The position numbers were made by a program, and so were the translations under genes. This document shows positions 25,519 to 35,340 of a stretch of DNA of 64,000 bases, one piece after another. The notes beneath the pieces were generated by a model. The model was not told the DNA's origin and did not search any database. It saw nothing but the letters and a program-made list of their open reading frames with translations. This stretch comes from an uncultured Porphyromonadaceae bacterium (GTDB taxonomy: Bacteria; Bacteroidota; Bacteroidia; Bacteroidales; Muribaculaceae): positions 40,553 to 104,552 of the forward strand of contig CAMWMD010000004.1 in NCBI GenBank assembly GCA_947175265.1, given 5' to 3'. Numbering within the stretch: position 1 is the stretch's first letter; the number at the start of each line of letters is the position of its first letter.

Positions 25519-25815
25519 CAGACCGACCAAATCAGTGTGCCATTGCCATAGGTGAGTAGTTATCAAGATTTTTCAGGACTAGACAAGTGATTCTTGCTCT
25601 CACAAGAGATTTTAAATGAAAGAGCCGTACATTGGAACATATTCACAGGAAGAGCCTGACAATATATGAACGGATTCTACGTTATAATATATGGCCTTTA
25701 TACTATTTTTATTTTGTAAATATTAAGGTTTCTAATCTCAAATTGTAAAATATACTAATAATATACAAATACTTATTCAGCTTAGTTTCTTACAAGGAAC
25801 TTTCTACTTAACATT
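25519..25815. other. Intergenic region beside the IS66 remnant
   Basis: Begins with what may be the right flank of the IS element (GGTGAGTAGTTATCAAG) and becomes very AT-rich toward the third CotH gene. No consensus promoter or terminator is evident. Confidence 0.5.
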
Positions 25816-27735
25816 ATGTATCTAAAATCTACATTTTTGGGGATTACATCCATCCTTATTGGAGCACTCAGTATTTCCTGCACTAATTTGGACGATGTGA
25901 ATTCCCGCATTGACAACGTTGAAAATAACGTTGGGCAAATTGTGAAAACTGCCACCGATGTGAATGAGGCGGTAGAGTGTGTGAACTATTTTAAAAGCAA
26001 TGGCTCAATACTTTCATTGGTCAAACCATGGACGTCTGACGTCTTTCAAGGCTATTTATGCTCATTTGACGATGGTTCCAAATTGTTTTTGCATGATAGT
26101 GTCTTGACAAGCTATAATACCAATGAAGAAGAAGGTATCTGCCTACTAACTCTTTCAAACGGGGAAGTGTTGGAGTTGCCCACTAAAAAAGTGGACGTGG
26201 AGGGCCTTGTTATCATAAGAACTGATCCGGTGGTGATGGAATGGAATGGCGAAGAGAATTTCGAGATACGAGTCAATCCCTCTAACGCCACGTTCAATTA
26301 TGACATATCATCTCCTGACTGCCAAATTACAATTGACGAGGCTCGTACTAAGAGTGCTTCCTATATCTCGACCCCTACCGGCTATAAAGTAGTTGCAATC
26401 ACTCCTTCGGTCAATAAGGATGGAGAGGTATTGAGGGGACAATTTACCGTGAAAGTTGCGGATAATGGATATCTTGGAGTTTATGATACCGATGCAACGG
26501 TTGTTTTCAGCAAATCCGAGAACGATAAAACTACATTTCTCTCATCTAATCCAATTAATATAAAGAGTGCCTACAACTATATCCCGGTTAAGACCGATCT
26601 ACCAACCGTAAATATCACTACTCCAGGTCTAAAAGAGATTGTGAGCAAAGATGATTGGATGGCTGATGCGGAAATAAAAGTATTCAACTCAGACAATACT
26701 TTAGATTTCGAAGGATCTTCAAGTGTGAAAGGCAGAGGAAACTCAACATGGCAAGCCCCCAAAAAGCCTTATGCCCTAAAGTTAGATAAGAAAAATAGTA
26801 TCCTCGGTCTTCCTAAACACAAGCGCTGGGTTCTATTGGCCGACTATTATGATGACGCCTCTCTTCGAAATAATTTAGCCCTTACAATTGGGAATGAGAT
26901 AAGCAAACTTGATTGGACTCCTCACCCTATACCGGTTACAGTGACATTGAATGGAGAATACAAAGGCCAGTATGTTCTTACCGAACAGGTAAAGATAGAT
27001 GAAAATCGGGTGAACGTCGGGGATGATGGTTTCTTGATGGAGATTGACAGTAGAGCTCCTAATCCTGATGAGACTGATCCTTACTTCTATGTTGCCACTC
27101 TCCCATCTCCTGTTGGAGTTAAGGATTTTGATGAAACTGAAGAAAGTTTTAATTACATAAAGGATTTTGTAAACAGGGCAAGCGATCTTCTTTTTTCAGA
27201 GAATTTTAGTGATCCTGTCTCAGGTTGGAGCACAATGTTTGATATAGACTCATTTGTGGAATGGTATCTTGTCCAAGAGATATCCAAGAATAATGATTCA
27301 TGCTTCTTTTCCAGTTGCTATATGAACCTAAAGCGCGGTGGCAAACTAAAAATGGGTCCACTATGGGATTTTGACCTTTCATTTGGCAATTATCCAGTTG
27401 GGTGGGGAAGTTTAGAAGCAAATGATCCGGAAGGATTCTACATAAAGAAAGTCGGTTGGTTTGATCGAATGTTCCAAGATCCTGTCTTTGTATCAAAAGT
27501 TAAGGAGAGGTATGCCGACTATTATAATTCAATGGATAAAATTTTAAGTTACATTGATAACATTGAAAATAATACATCCATTGCATTTCAAACCAACTAT
27601 GCAATCTGGAAAGAACCTGCTGCCGATTGGACTGTGGATCCCAGTGGTCAATTTCGCCATACCGAGACTTCCAAATTGAAAGAATGGATACAAAAGAGAA
27701 TGAATTGGCTTAACTCAGCCATAAGTCTCCTTTAA
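25816..27735 (+). CDS. CotH-family lipoprotein with N-terminal coiled coil
   Basis: A 639-residue lipoprotein: the signal sequence ends at a lipobox-like LSISC (Cys about 22), followed by a heptad-like coiled coil (DDVNSRIDNVENNVGQI). A beta-sandwich stalk of ~200 residues follows, then a CotH kinase-like domain from about 270: KGRGNSTWQAPKKPYALKL, LNGEYKGQYVLTEQVKI and MGPLWDFDLSFG. It is only distantly related to the two upstream copies and is visibly more AT-rich, which suggests separate acquisition. It is followed by its own terminator. Confidence 0.87.
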   Translation: MYLKSTFLGITSILIGALSISCTNLDDVNSRIDNVENNVGQIVKTATDVNEAVECVNYFKSNGSILSLVKPWTSDVFQGYLCSFDDGSKLFLHDSVLTSYNTNEEEGICLLTLSNGEVLELPTKKVDVEGLVIIRTDPVVMEWNGEENFEIRVNPSNATFNYDISSPDCQITIDEARTKSASYISTPTGYKVVAITPSVNKDGEVLRGQFTVKVADNGYLGVYDTDATVVFSKSENDKTTFLSSNPINIKSAYNYIPVKTDLPTVNITTPGLKEIVSKDDWMADAEIKVFNSDNTLDFEGSSSVKGRGNSTWQAPKKPYALKLDKKNSILGLPKHKRWVLLADYYDDASLRNNLALTIGNEISKLDWTPHPIPVTVTLNGEYKGQYVLTEQVKIDENRVNVGDDGFLMEIDSRAPNPDETDPYFYVATLPSPVGVKDFDETEESFNYIKDFVNRASDLLFSENFSDPVSGWSTMFDIDSFVEWYLVQEISKNNDSCFFSSCYMNLKRGGKLKMGPLWDFDLSFGNYPVGWGSLEANDPEGFYIKKVGWFDRMFQDPVFVSKVKERYADYYNSMDKILSYIDNIENNTSIAFQTNYAIWKEPAADWTVDPSGQFRHTETSKLKEWIQKRMNWLNSAISLL

Positions 27736-27759
27736 TCATTATACTTTTCCTTACGCAAT

Positions 27760-27803
27760 AGAAATGGTGGCCTATCACATTTAGGCTATCATTTCTTTTG
27801 TTT
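27760..27803 (+). terminator. Terminator after CotH lipoprotein
   Basis: AGAAATGGTGGCCTA pairs with TAGGCTATCATTTCT (two G-U pairs) around a 7-nt loop, followed by TTTTGTTT. Confidence 0.65.
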
Positions 27804-27905
27804 AGTAAATAAGAGTAAAAATGGCAAGGAATATCTCATTTTGGGTAATGGAGTGAATTCTCCTCGTGGGATAGCAATAGAAATATATGAAAGTAGAGTT
27901 ATAAA

Positions 27906-27937
27906 TTTGTGAGTTTTACCAAAAAACATTAATTTTG
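27906..27937 (+). promoter_or_regulatory. Promoter at the left end of the polysaccharide locus
   Basis: TTTG (27906-27909), 20-bp spacer, TAATTTTG (27930-27937). Start near 27943, leader about 78 nt before the epimerase. Confidence 0.75.
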
Positions 27938-28020
27938 TAATTCATAGAAATCATGCACCAGGGATTTGCTGACCCCATGACAGTACGTCTCTCTATAGTT
28001 TATCTACGAATTAGTTACAA

Positions 28021-29073
28021 ATGAGAATATTAGTGACAGGAGCAGCCGGTTTCATCGGGGCTTCAGTTATACATAAATTCCTCTCACAAGGACATGTAAT
28101 CGTCGGAATAGACAATATCAACGACTATTACGAGCCATTACTTAAATATGGAAGGCTAAAAGAATTAGGCATTCCCGAAAAGGATATGTGCTGGCATAAG
28201 GAAATAGTCAGCACCATAAATCCCGATTTCAGTTTTATCAGAGTAAATCTTGAAGATGAAACTGAGATTATGAAACTATTCGCAGAAAAAGATTTCGATA
28301 TAGTTGTTCATTTAGGGGCTCAAGCCGGTGTGAGATATTCCATCAGCAACCCGCGTGTGTACATATCGTCCAATATCAATGGTTTCATCAACATTTTGGA
28401 GGGATGTCGCCAGTCTAAGGTCAAGCATTTGTTATTTGCGTCCTCCTCAAGCGTATACGGTTTGAACGGAAAGGTTCCCTTTTCTGAACAAGATTCAATA
28501 GCGCATCCCGTAAGCTTATATGCAGCCACCAAAAAAAGCAATGAGCTTATGGCCCATTCCTATTCCCACCTGTTCAATCTGCCCGTCACCGGACTAAGGT
28601 TCTTTACCGTTTATGGACCCTGGGGACGGCCGGATATGTCACCTTTCCTTTTTATGAACGCCATTTTACGCGACCAACCCATAAAGGTATTTAATAACGG
28701 AGAGATGTGGAGGGATTTCACCTATATCGACGATATAGTGGAAGGAATAAGCCGCATAGCGGAAATCATTCCTGAAAGAAACAACGATTGGAATTCACAA
28801 ACCCCGGATCCCTCTTTCTCACCGGCGCCCTACAGGATTTACAATATAGGTAATCAGCATCCCATAAAACTGATGGATTACATTCAGTGTATCGAGAACA
28901 CTATCGGACGTGAGGCAGCAAAAGAGTATCTTCCTATGCAGCCCGGCGATGTGATATGCACCTACGCGGATTCCTCGGCTCTGGCAGCAGCAACCGGCTT
29001 TACCCCATCCACTCCCCTTGAAGATGGTATCCGAAAGACGGTCGATTGGTTCAGGGAATATTACAAACTCTGA
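28021..29073 (+). CDS. UDP-glucuronate 4-epimerase-like SDR
   Basis: Extended short-chain dehydrogenase of 350 residues that interconverts UDP-glucuronate and UDP-galacturonate in its best-known relatives. The NAD-binding TGAAGFIG is at 6-13, with the family marks DNINDYYEPLLKYGRL and HLGAQAGVRYSI, the catalytic YAATKKSNE, and TVYGPWGRPDM for uronate specificity. It opens a plus-strand run of polysaccharide genes and likely supplies a uronic-acid sugar. Confidence 0.88.
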   Translation: MRILVTGAAGFIGASVIHKFLSQGHVIVGIDNINDYYEPLLKYGRLKELGIPEKDMCWHKEIVSTINPDFSFIRVNLEDETEIMKLFAEKDFDIVVHLGAQAGVRYSISNPRVYISSNINGFINILEGCRQSKVKHLLFASSSSVYGLNGKVPFSEQDSIAHPVSLYAATKKSNELMAHSYSHLFNLPVTGLRFFTVYGPWGRPDMSPFLFMNAILRDQPIKVFNNGEMWRDFTYIDDIVEGISRIAEIIPERNNDWNSQTPDPSFSPAPYRIYNIGNQHPIKLMDYIQCIENTIGREAAKEYLPMQPGDVICTYADSSALAAATGFTPSTPLEDGIRKTVDWFREYYKL

Positions 29074-29106
29074 AAAAGTATTATTGTTCCAAATTTTATC
29101 TGACAG

Positions 29107-30450
29107 ATGTTTCCCAGTGTAATAAATTTCAAAAGATATGGCTCTGCCATACTCGTCTTGCTTGCAATTTTCTTGAATGTCTATGCAGGAATAAACTCAG
29201 GCGACCCAACAGAACTGCCGAAACCTCTGTCAGACTCAATAATCGTCAACCGGCCATACATAAGTCCGACACCGGGAGAAATACCGGTCATCGCATCCTC
29301 TCCCTGGGTAGACGGACATCCCACCTCAGTAGAGGCACTTTCGGAGGTGAGGGATTGCGGCTTTAATGCAATCCTTTCCTATACGACCCTCTATTTCTTC
29401 AATAAATCCTGGAGAATGATTGAGGAAGCGGGATTGAAAGCCATCATAGGATTTCCGGAATTTGACACACCCGCAGGCGCAGGAATCATAGATACCCTGA
29501 AAAATAATCCGGTGATCGGAGCATGGAGGATAGCCGATGAACCGAGGGAGATAAATTTCGGGAAATTGAGCGAGGCCTGCCGGGAGATAGAGAAAGTCGA
29601 CACCACGCATATATGCTATATCAATCTTGTCGGCTCGGAGGCAAAAGAGTATTTCTTAGGATCAAGTGCCGATTATCAGGATTTCCTGAATAGATTCCAA
29701 TCATTTTTCCATCCCGCCGTCTGGTCGTACGACTATTATCCGATTACCAAAATAAAGGGTAAGGTTAAAGTAAACTATCATGACTTCTACGAGTCATTGG
29801 AGATGTTTTCAAAGATGTCGGTATTGACCCAAAGGCCCTTTTGGGCATATTGCCAAAGCATGGCATTCTCCTATAAGGGTGTTGAGAAACCGGTTGCCAA
29901 TCTTGCCACCCTTAGTTTCGAGGCCTTCTCAGCGTTAGGATACGGAGCGAAAGGGATAGTTTACTGGACCTATTGCCAACGGCCGTCAAATGACACCGAA
30001 TTCTTATCCGCGCTTAAAAACCTTGACGGAGAAAAGACACCGGCATGGTATGATGCGAGACAAGTGAATGGAGAAATCAAAGCGTTAAACGATGTCCTTC
30101 TTAACGCCAACTATATCGAAACGCGCCATACGGGTAGCGATCTTCCCTCCCTCTGCAAAAGTTTTCATCCCGGAGTTGAATGTATCGCAAGTTTAGCAGG
30201 GACAGAAGCCGGTCTCCAACTATCCTTTTTGGAAAATGGAGACTGGAGATATGCGATGATTATCAACAAGGATATTGAAAATTCTCAAAAAATCTCGCTT
30301 CGCTTTATCAAAGGTTATGAGACGTATCAAATGGAGCCAACATACGGACCTTCCGGCTATTATCTCAAAGAACGAAAATTAAGGGGCTCCCTGAAGAAAG
30401 TCGTGGCTCCGGGCAGATATATCATTATACGCTATAAAAAAGCCATCTGA
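29107..30450 (+). CDS. Secreted TIM-barrel glycosidase-like protein
   Basis: A 447-residue protein with one N-terminal hydrophobic segment (about 13-28), then an alpha/beta barrel-like body. RIADEP (E145) resembles the acid/base region of clan A glycosidases, and a late ALGYGAKGIVYWTY resembles the nucleophile-bearing strand of GH42-like enzymes. I cannot assign a family. Lying inside a polysaccharide synthesis locus, it may trim or edit the nascent glycan, a role inferred from position only. Confidence 0.6.
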   Translation: MFPSVINFKRYGSAILVLLAIFLNVYAGINSGDPTELPKPLSDSIIVNRPYISPTPGEIPVIASSPWVDGHPTSVEALSEVRDCGFNAILSYTTLYFFNKSWRMIEEAGLKAIIGFPEFDTPAGAGIIDTLKNNPVIGAWRIADEPREINFGKLSEACREIEKVDTTHICYINLVGSEAKEYFLGSSADYQDFLNRFQSFFHPAVWSYDYYPITKIKGKVKVNYHDFYESLEMFSKMSVLTQRPFWAYCQSMAFSYKGVEKPVANLATLSFEAFSALGYGAKGIVYWTYCQRPSNDTEFLSALKNLDGEKTPAWYDARQVNGEIKALNDVLLNANYIETRHTGSDLPSLCKSFHPGVECIASLAGTEAGLQLSFLENGDWRYAMIINKDIENSQKISLRFIKGYETYQMEPTYGPSGYYLKERKLRGSLKKVVAPGRYIIIRYKKAI

Positions 30451-30483
30451 TGATTCCTTCGGATGGCGTTTCGCTGACTATGT

Positions 30484-31398
30484 ATGGAAAATAATAAGCC
30501 TAAATTGAAAGTATCGGTTATCATTGTCAATTACCACAGTTCCAAACTAATAAACGACTGCCTCGAAACCATACGGGAAAAGACAAAAGATATATCATAC
30601 GAGGTTATCATTGTCGACAATGCTACCGAGAAGTTATCTGAGGTTATCAAGGATAACGGAATAGAGAGGATGAAATTTTTGGAATTACCCTCAAACGTAG
30701 GTTTTGGCAGAGCCAATAATAAGGGAGCCGAACTCGCTGAGGGTGAATATCTTTTTTTCCTGAATCCCGACACACTCTTGCTGAATGATGCCATAAATAT
30801 CCTTTCCGGGTTTATGGACAGCACACCTGACTGCGGTGTCTGCGGAGGAAACCTATATGATGTGGATCTGCGTCCGAACATTTCTTTCAGGAGAATAATG
30901 CCGGGGATAGGATTTGAACTGAATGAAATCTTCCACCTTATGCCCGAAAGGTTGATTTACAAGGACAATCGACTTTTCAACCATACAGAGCGACCGATTA
31001 AAGTGAGCCATATATCCGGGGCCGACCTTATGATGAGAAAGGATCTATTTACCGCAATTGGAGGGTTTTCTCCTGAATTCTTCATGTACTATGAGGAAAC
31101 AGACTTATGCAATAGAGTACGCCGGGCGCACTATCATCTGTACTCTGTCCCATCGGCAAGAATCATTCATCTCGAGGGTGGAACGTTTAAGGTCAGCCAA
31201 AGTGAGTCAAAAATAAAAATGACCGAAGAGGGAAGAATAATTTACTTCCGTCGTAACCATTCCCGTCTTCATAACCTTGCAGGGCATTTCTTACACAGAA
31301 TGTTTTTATTGAGCAGAATCATCCTCACGGAAGATGCAGAAAAAAAAGAAAATTTCAGGCTGAGGTTGAAATGGTGTAACAAATTGCTTGAGTCGTAA
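30484..31398 (+). CDS. Family 2 glycosyltransferase
   Basis: A 304-residue GT-A enzyme: SVIIVNYHSSKLINDCL at the start, IVDNAT, the DxD-like FLNPDTLLL at about 94, and FFMYYEETDLCNRVR, the pattern of rhamnosyltransferase-type GT2 enzymes. It is in line with the epimerase and glycosidase genes (34-bp gap), so probably in the same transcript. Donor and acceptor are unknown. Confidence 0.88.
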   Translation: MENNKPKLKVSVIIVNYHSSKLINDCLETIREKTKDISYEVIIVDNATEKLSEVIKDNGIERMKFLELPSNVGFGRANNKGAELAEGEYLFFLNPDTLLLNDAINILSGFMDSTPDCGVCGGNLYDVDLRPNISFRRIMPGIGFELNEIFHLMPERLIYKDNRLFNHTERPIKVSHISGADLMMRKDLFTAIGGFSPEFFMYYEETDLCNRVRRAHYHLYSVPSARIIHLEGGTFKVSQSESKIKMTEEGRIIYFRRNHSRLHNLAGHFLHRMFLLSRIILTEDAEKKENFRLRLKWCNKLLES

Positions 31399-31455
31399 AA
31401 GGGTAACGATGATAAAACATCACACCACCCATGATGTTATTTATAAAATTTTTAC

Positions 31456-31463
31456 TATTTTTG
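31456..31463 (+). promoter_or_regulatory. -7 box upstream of the first GT4 gene
   Basis: TATTTTTG with no convincing -33 box. Transcription from it would start near 31469 and give a leader of about 78 nt that contains the alternative hairpins listed next. Confidence 0.45.
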
Positions 31464-31469
31464 TAGTGT

Positions 31470-31534
31470 CTTTTCGGAGTCAATTGCTTTGGAGTGAAAA
31501 GGGCAAGCACCCCGAGGTTAATTTCCTCCCTTTT
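31470..31534 (+). promoter_or_regulatory. Leader with mutually exclusive hairpins
   Basis: GAAAAG (31496-31501) can pair upstream with CTTTTC (31470-31475), while AAAAGGG (31497-31503) can pair downstream with CCCTTTT (31528-31534), aided by an inner GAGG/CCTC. The two structures share bases. The second ends 12 nt before the ATG. It resembles an attenuator or translational switch; its effect is unproven. Confidence 0.35.
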
Positions 31535-31546
31535 AGTTAAGAAAAT

Positions 31547-32680
31547 ATGAAGATAGCGATAAATTGCGCCTTTCTTCAACCGAAAGGTGGCGGCATAAAG
31601 GAATACATAGTCAATCTGGTGAAGAGTCTTTCCGTAGTAGCACCGGATAATCAATACATGATTTACGTCCTCAAAGACTTTAAAGACTATGCGGAGGAAT
31701 GTCTTAAGGGCTGCGATGTGACAATCAAAACCATTCCCTTTAAGACCGGCTCCTCTTTCAACAAGATAGTGAGAAGCCTCAATGAGGGAAGATTCTGGAG
31801 GAAAGAGGAAAAAAAGGAAAAATGGGATCTTTTCCATTCACCGTTCTTTCATGCGCCCCGTCTTGACTCCACTCCCCTTCTCATAACGGTGCATGATCTC
31901 AGATTTGTCAAATATCCTGAGACTTACGACAAACTGCGTGCCATATTTCTAAAGCACGCGGTGAAGCGTTCTGTAAAACAAGCCGACAAAATAATCTCAA
32001 TCTCAGACTTCACCAAAAGGGAATTGATGGATGCCTATCAGATTGATTCCGCCAAGATCACGACTATACTTGAGGCCATCAATCCCGACGATTTCTCAAG
32101 CATGAACAGTGCTAAAGAGGCTCCATCCGAGATTAACGGTTCAAAGTTTATACTGACCGTAGGGCATCTGGAGCCCCGCAAGAATTACAACCGTCTGATA
32201 GAGGCTTTCCGGAAAATGAAAGGGGAGCATCCCGAATTGGAGGATTACAAATTGGTAATTGTCGGGAAAAAAGGGTGTTATTATAAAGACACATTGAAAC
32301 TGATTGATGAGAATCCTGATGTGGTGTATATGAATTTTGTGTCGCATGAGATTCTGGTATGGCTTTATCGCAATGCCTCCTTATTCGTGTTCCCATCCCT
32401 CTATGAGGGGTTCGGTTTCCCGCCTCTTGAGGCTGCGGCCTTAGGTGTACCCTCCGTAGTGAGCAACGTCAGTTCCATTCCCGAGGTGTGCGGAAAGAAT
32501 GTCATATATTTCGATCCTTACAGCATAGATTCCATAGCCGAAAACCTGAGCAAACCCTTGCTTGACGAGGAGGAGAGAAAAAGGTTGGTTGAGAAGCTTC
32601 CGGAAATGGTCAATTCCTTTTCCTGGAAAAGGAATGCCGAGGAAACCGTCGAGGTCTACAAATCCTTTACGAGGAGATAA
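31547..32680 (+). CDS. GT4-type glycosyltransferase
   Basis: A 377-residue GT-B enzyme. It has an N-terminal acceptor domain (INCAFLQPKGGGIKEYIVNL) and a C-terminal nucleotide-sugar domain with ILTVGHLEPRKNYNRLIEAF. PSLYEGFGFPPLEAAALGVPSV is the EX7E motif of family 4 retaining transferases. It is part of the plus-strand glycan assembly block. Confidence 0.9.
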   Translation: MKIAINCAFLQPKGGGIKEYIVNLVKSLSVVAPDNQYMIYVLKDFKDYAEECLKGCDVTIKTIPFKTGSSFNKIVRSLNEGRFWRKEEKKEKWDLFHSPFFHAPRLDSTPLLITVHDLRFVKYPETYDKLRAIFLKHAVKRSVKQADKIISISDFTKRELMDAYQIDSAKITTILEAINPDDFSSMNSAKEAPSEINGSKFILTVGHLEPRKNYNRLIEAFRKMKGEHPELEDYKLVIVGKKGCYYKDTLKLIDENPDVVYMNFVSHEILVWLYRNASLFVFPSLYEGFGFPPLEAAALGVPSVVSNVSSIPEVCGKNVIYFDPYSIDSIAENLSKPLLDEEERKRLVEKLPEMVNSFSWKRNAEETVEVYKSFTRR

Positions 32681-32712
32681 AGCACATTTAAGACTCATAA
32701 AAATCAATTCAC

Positions 32713-33807
32713 ATGCGACGCATCCTTCACGTTGTGGGCCATCTGAAGAAGAATGGTACAGAGACGTTCATAATGAATTTATACCGGGCTATTGACAGGA
32801 CCCGATACCAATTCGACTTCCTCACCTTTTCTCCGGAGAAAGAGGGGTTCTATGAGGAGATTCTGGAATTGGGTGGGAAAGTCTTTTTCACCCCCTCCAG
32901 AAAAAAGGGGAGTATCGATTATCATAAGAGTCTTGATAAATTCTTCAAGGAGCACGCAGGGGAATATGATACGGTGCATTACCATGTGAGCAGCCTTACT
33001 TCGGTGGCTCCTCTATTCTACGCAAAGAAACATGGCATACCGCAACGGATAATCCACACACACAGCATCAATTGCACGGGCATACACAACAAGATACTAC
33101 ACAGGCTGAATAGACTGCGCATATCATCTTTGGCAACTGATTTTCTCGGTTGCTCACAAGCTGCGTGCGTGTGGGGATATGAGGGGACTCCGGCAATCAA
33201 ACATTCAAAAGTGATAACGAACGGTATCGATCTCAGTAATTTTTATCCTGATGAGATAATCCGGAAGAGAACAAGAGAGGAATTGGGAATTACTGACAAT
33301 AAGGTTATTCTCCATATAGGCACATTCAATCCTATAAAGAACCATAAATTCCTTCTTGACACGTTCAAGGCATTGGAAAAAGATATGCCTGATGCAAGAC
33401 TTGTAAGTGTAGGCACCGGCGACCTCCTTGACAAAACGAAGGATTACGCGGCTGAAATCGGCATTAAAGATAAAGTATTATTCCTCGGGAGAAGAAACGA
33501 CGTCAACAATCTTATGCGTGCCGCCGATATTTTCGTACTCCCCTCAGTTTACGAGGGGTTAGGGATTGTTCTCATTGAGGCCCAAGCCTCAGGAGTAAAG
33601 GTTATAGCGTCGGCAAATGTACCCCCGGAGACGAAGGTAAACAAATCAACAATCTATCTGCCTTTGGAGTCAGGAGCGGAGAAATGGGCAACCGAAATTA
33701 AAGAAATGCTGACTACCGGTTCGGAAGAGATAGATAATTCAATCTCCGACCATTCCATTCAGACAACCGTATCACAGATATATTCCGTCTATTCAGCGAT
33801 AGAGTAA
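32713..33807 (+). CDS. GT4-type glycosyltransferase, EpsF-like
   Basis: A 364-residue GT-B enzyme beginning MRRILHVVGHLKKNGTETF, the EpsF-like start. It continues with VITNGIDLSNFYP, LHIGTFNPIKNHKFLLD and PSVYEGLGIVLIEAQASGVKVI (EX7E). It follows the previous GT4 by 32 bp and converges on the next gene with 11 bp and no terminator. Confidence 0.9.
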   Translation: MRRILHVVGHLKKNGTETFIMNLYRAIDRTRYQFDFLTFSPEKEGFYEEILELGGKVFFTPSRKKGSIDYHKSLDKFFKEHAGEYDTVHYHVSSLTSVAPLFYAKKHGIPQRIIHTHSINCTGIHNKILHRLNRLRISSLATDFLGCSQAACVWGYEGTPAIKHSKVITNGIDLSNFYPDEIIRKRTREELGITDNKVILHIGTFNPIKNHKFLLDTFKALEKDMPDARLVSVGTGDLLDKTKDYAAEIGIKDKVLFLGRRNDVNNLMRAADIFVLPSVYEGLGIVLIEAQASGVKVIASANVPPETKVNKSTIYLPLESGAEKWATEIKEMLTTGSEEIDNSISDHSIQTTVSQIYSVYSAIE

Positions 33808-33818
33808 ACGGATCATCA

Positions 33819-35003
33819 TCAATTATGTGGCACCTCCTGCATATTGTATGAGAAATCTTCCTCCAAAAGAGGCTGAGTCGAGGCTTGGTTCAGCCTCTCA
33901 TAAAGATTCACATGCAGTGAGGTGACTTTATCGATGGAGTAGTCTCTTTCAGCCAAGTTTCTTGATTCAAGACCCATCTTCACCCTCAACTCTGGGTTTT
34001 CAATAAGCAATGCAAGTTTCTCGGCTAAAATCTCAGGTGAATGGGGAGGCACAAGGAATCCATTCTTACCGTCAATCACCGTATCCCGGCAGCCTACAGA
34101 ATCGGTCGTCACCACCGGGCGACCTATCGCAGATGCCTCAATCAAGGATTTAGGCACCCCCTCCCTGTAATAACTCGGGAAACACATTATGGAGGCTTTC
34201 CTGAGTAAATCCGGGACGTCCGTGCGGTGTCCGAGCCATTTGAGGTATTTACCGTCGCAACGCTTTTTCAGATACTCCTCCGACAAAGCCGTGGGATTTG
34301 AGGACAAACCGCCACACAGCCAAAATTCAACCTTGTCACTATATTTCTCCTTCAGTAAGTCGGCAGCATCCATAAGGTCGACGACCCCCTTCTCTCTCAG
34401 CATCCTGGCAGTGAAGATTACAACAACCGGATTCTCCTTTGAGGGAGCCTTATAAGCCATTTCCTTAAGATCCACACCGGACCCTTTAGTGAAATATGTC
34501 TTATCCCTATCAACTATCCCACGCTCAATGAATAGTCTCTCATCATCATGATTCTGGAAGATAACCGCCACGTTTTTTTTCTGCATGGCAAACTTCAGGA
34601 ATTTCTGAATCATGCCGCCTATAAGTTTTGAACTCGTCTCGCCAAACAGAGTACCGAGACCGCTGACAGCATAAAGCACGCCGCGAGTCTTAGTGAAACG
34701 CGTGGCCAATCCACCCCAGAGCATATTCTTGAGGCCTACATGATGAATCACAGCGTCGGGATTCTTTCTATACTGTCTATAAAGGAACGAAAAAGTCTTG
34801 AACTCCTGAATCGGATTCATACCTGTGGGGTTTACAGGAAGTTCAATAAATTTAATTCCCATATCCTCTACTTGTTTCCTTAAGCCGGTATCCTTGGCAA
34901 TCAATGTAACATCCCAACCCTCCTTCATGGCTTTGAGAGCAATCGGATATCTGTGAGACAGAAAAAATCTGTCTTCATTTATCACCAACAGTAGTTTCTT
35001 CAT
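33819..35003 (-). CDS. GT4-type glycosyltransferase
   Basis: A 394-residue GT-B enzyme on the opposite strand to its neighbours. It has LVINEDRFFLSHRYPIALKA, VVIFTARMLREKGVVDLMDAA and PSYYREGVPKSLIEASAIGRPVV (EX7E). MKKLLLV at 35003 is preferred to the track start at 35018. Being flipped relative to the surrounding genes, it must have its own promoter, and none with consensus was seen. Confidence 0.88.
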   Translation of the reverse strand: MKKLLLVINEDRFFLSHRYPIALKAMKEGWDVTLIAKDTGLRKQVEDMGIKFIELPVNPTGMNPIQEFKTFSFLYRQYRKNPDAVIHHVGLKNMLWGGLATRFTKTRGVLYAVSGLGTLFGETSSKLIGGMIQKFLKFAMQKKNVAVIFQNHDDERLFIERGIVDRDKTYFTKGSGVDLKEMAYKAPSKENPVVVIFTARMLREKGVVDLMDAADLLKEKYSDKVEFWLCGGLSSNPTALSEEYLKKRCDGKYLKWLGHRTDVPDLLRKASIMCFPSYYREGVPKSLIEASAIGRPVVTTDSVGCRDTVIDGKNGFLVPPHSPEILAEKLALLIENPELRVKMGLESRNLAERDYSIDKVTSLHVNLYERLNQASTQPLLEEDFSYNMQEVPHN

Positions 35004-35340
35004 AATAGAGGATAACAAGAATTTAATTCATAATATAGGATAATCTGAGAATTGCAGACGACTGTTTCATAATTGTCGCAATTATAAAACGTCATACCAT
35101 AAGAATTATTATATCCTTTCTACTCAGCCTGAGGCACTATTCACTGTACATCCGCCTCACCGGCCTTGAAAATTTAGTGGATGCAGTCTTAAAAAATGGC
35201 TTTGCACAATAAAACAATCCATTTATTCTTTATAATAATATGAATACACCAAAGCAATCTCAGAATCCTACATCTCATCATGGGGATTAAGTGATTTTAT
35301 TCTTTGGTTGAAATTACCCTCTTCAATAACATATTATCCT
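35004..35340. other. AT-rich divergent intergenic region
   Basis: A 337-bp gap between two divergent sugar genes. One weak -7-like TGGCTTTG lies at about 35199-35206 on the plus strand. No ORF, terminator or clear promoter is seen. Confidence 0.5.
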
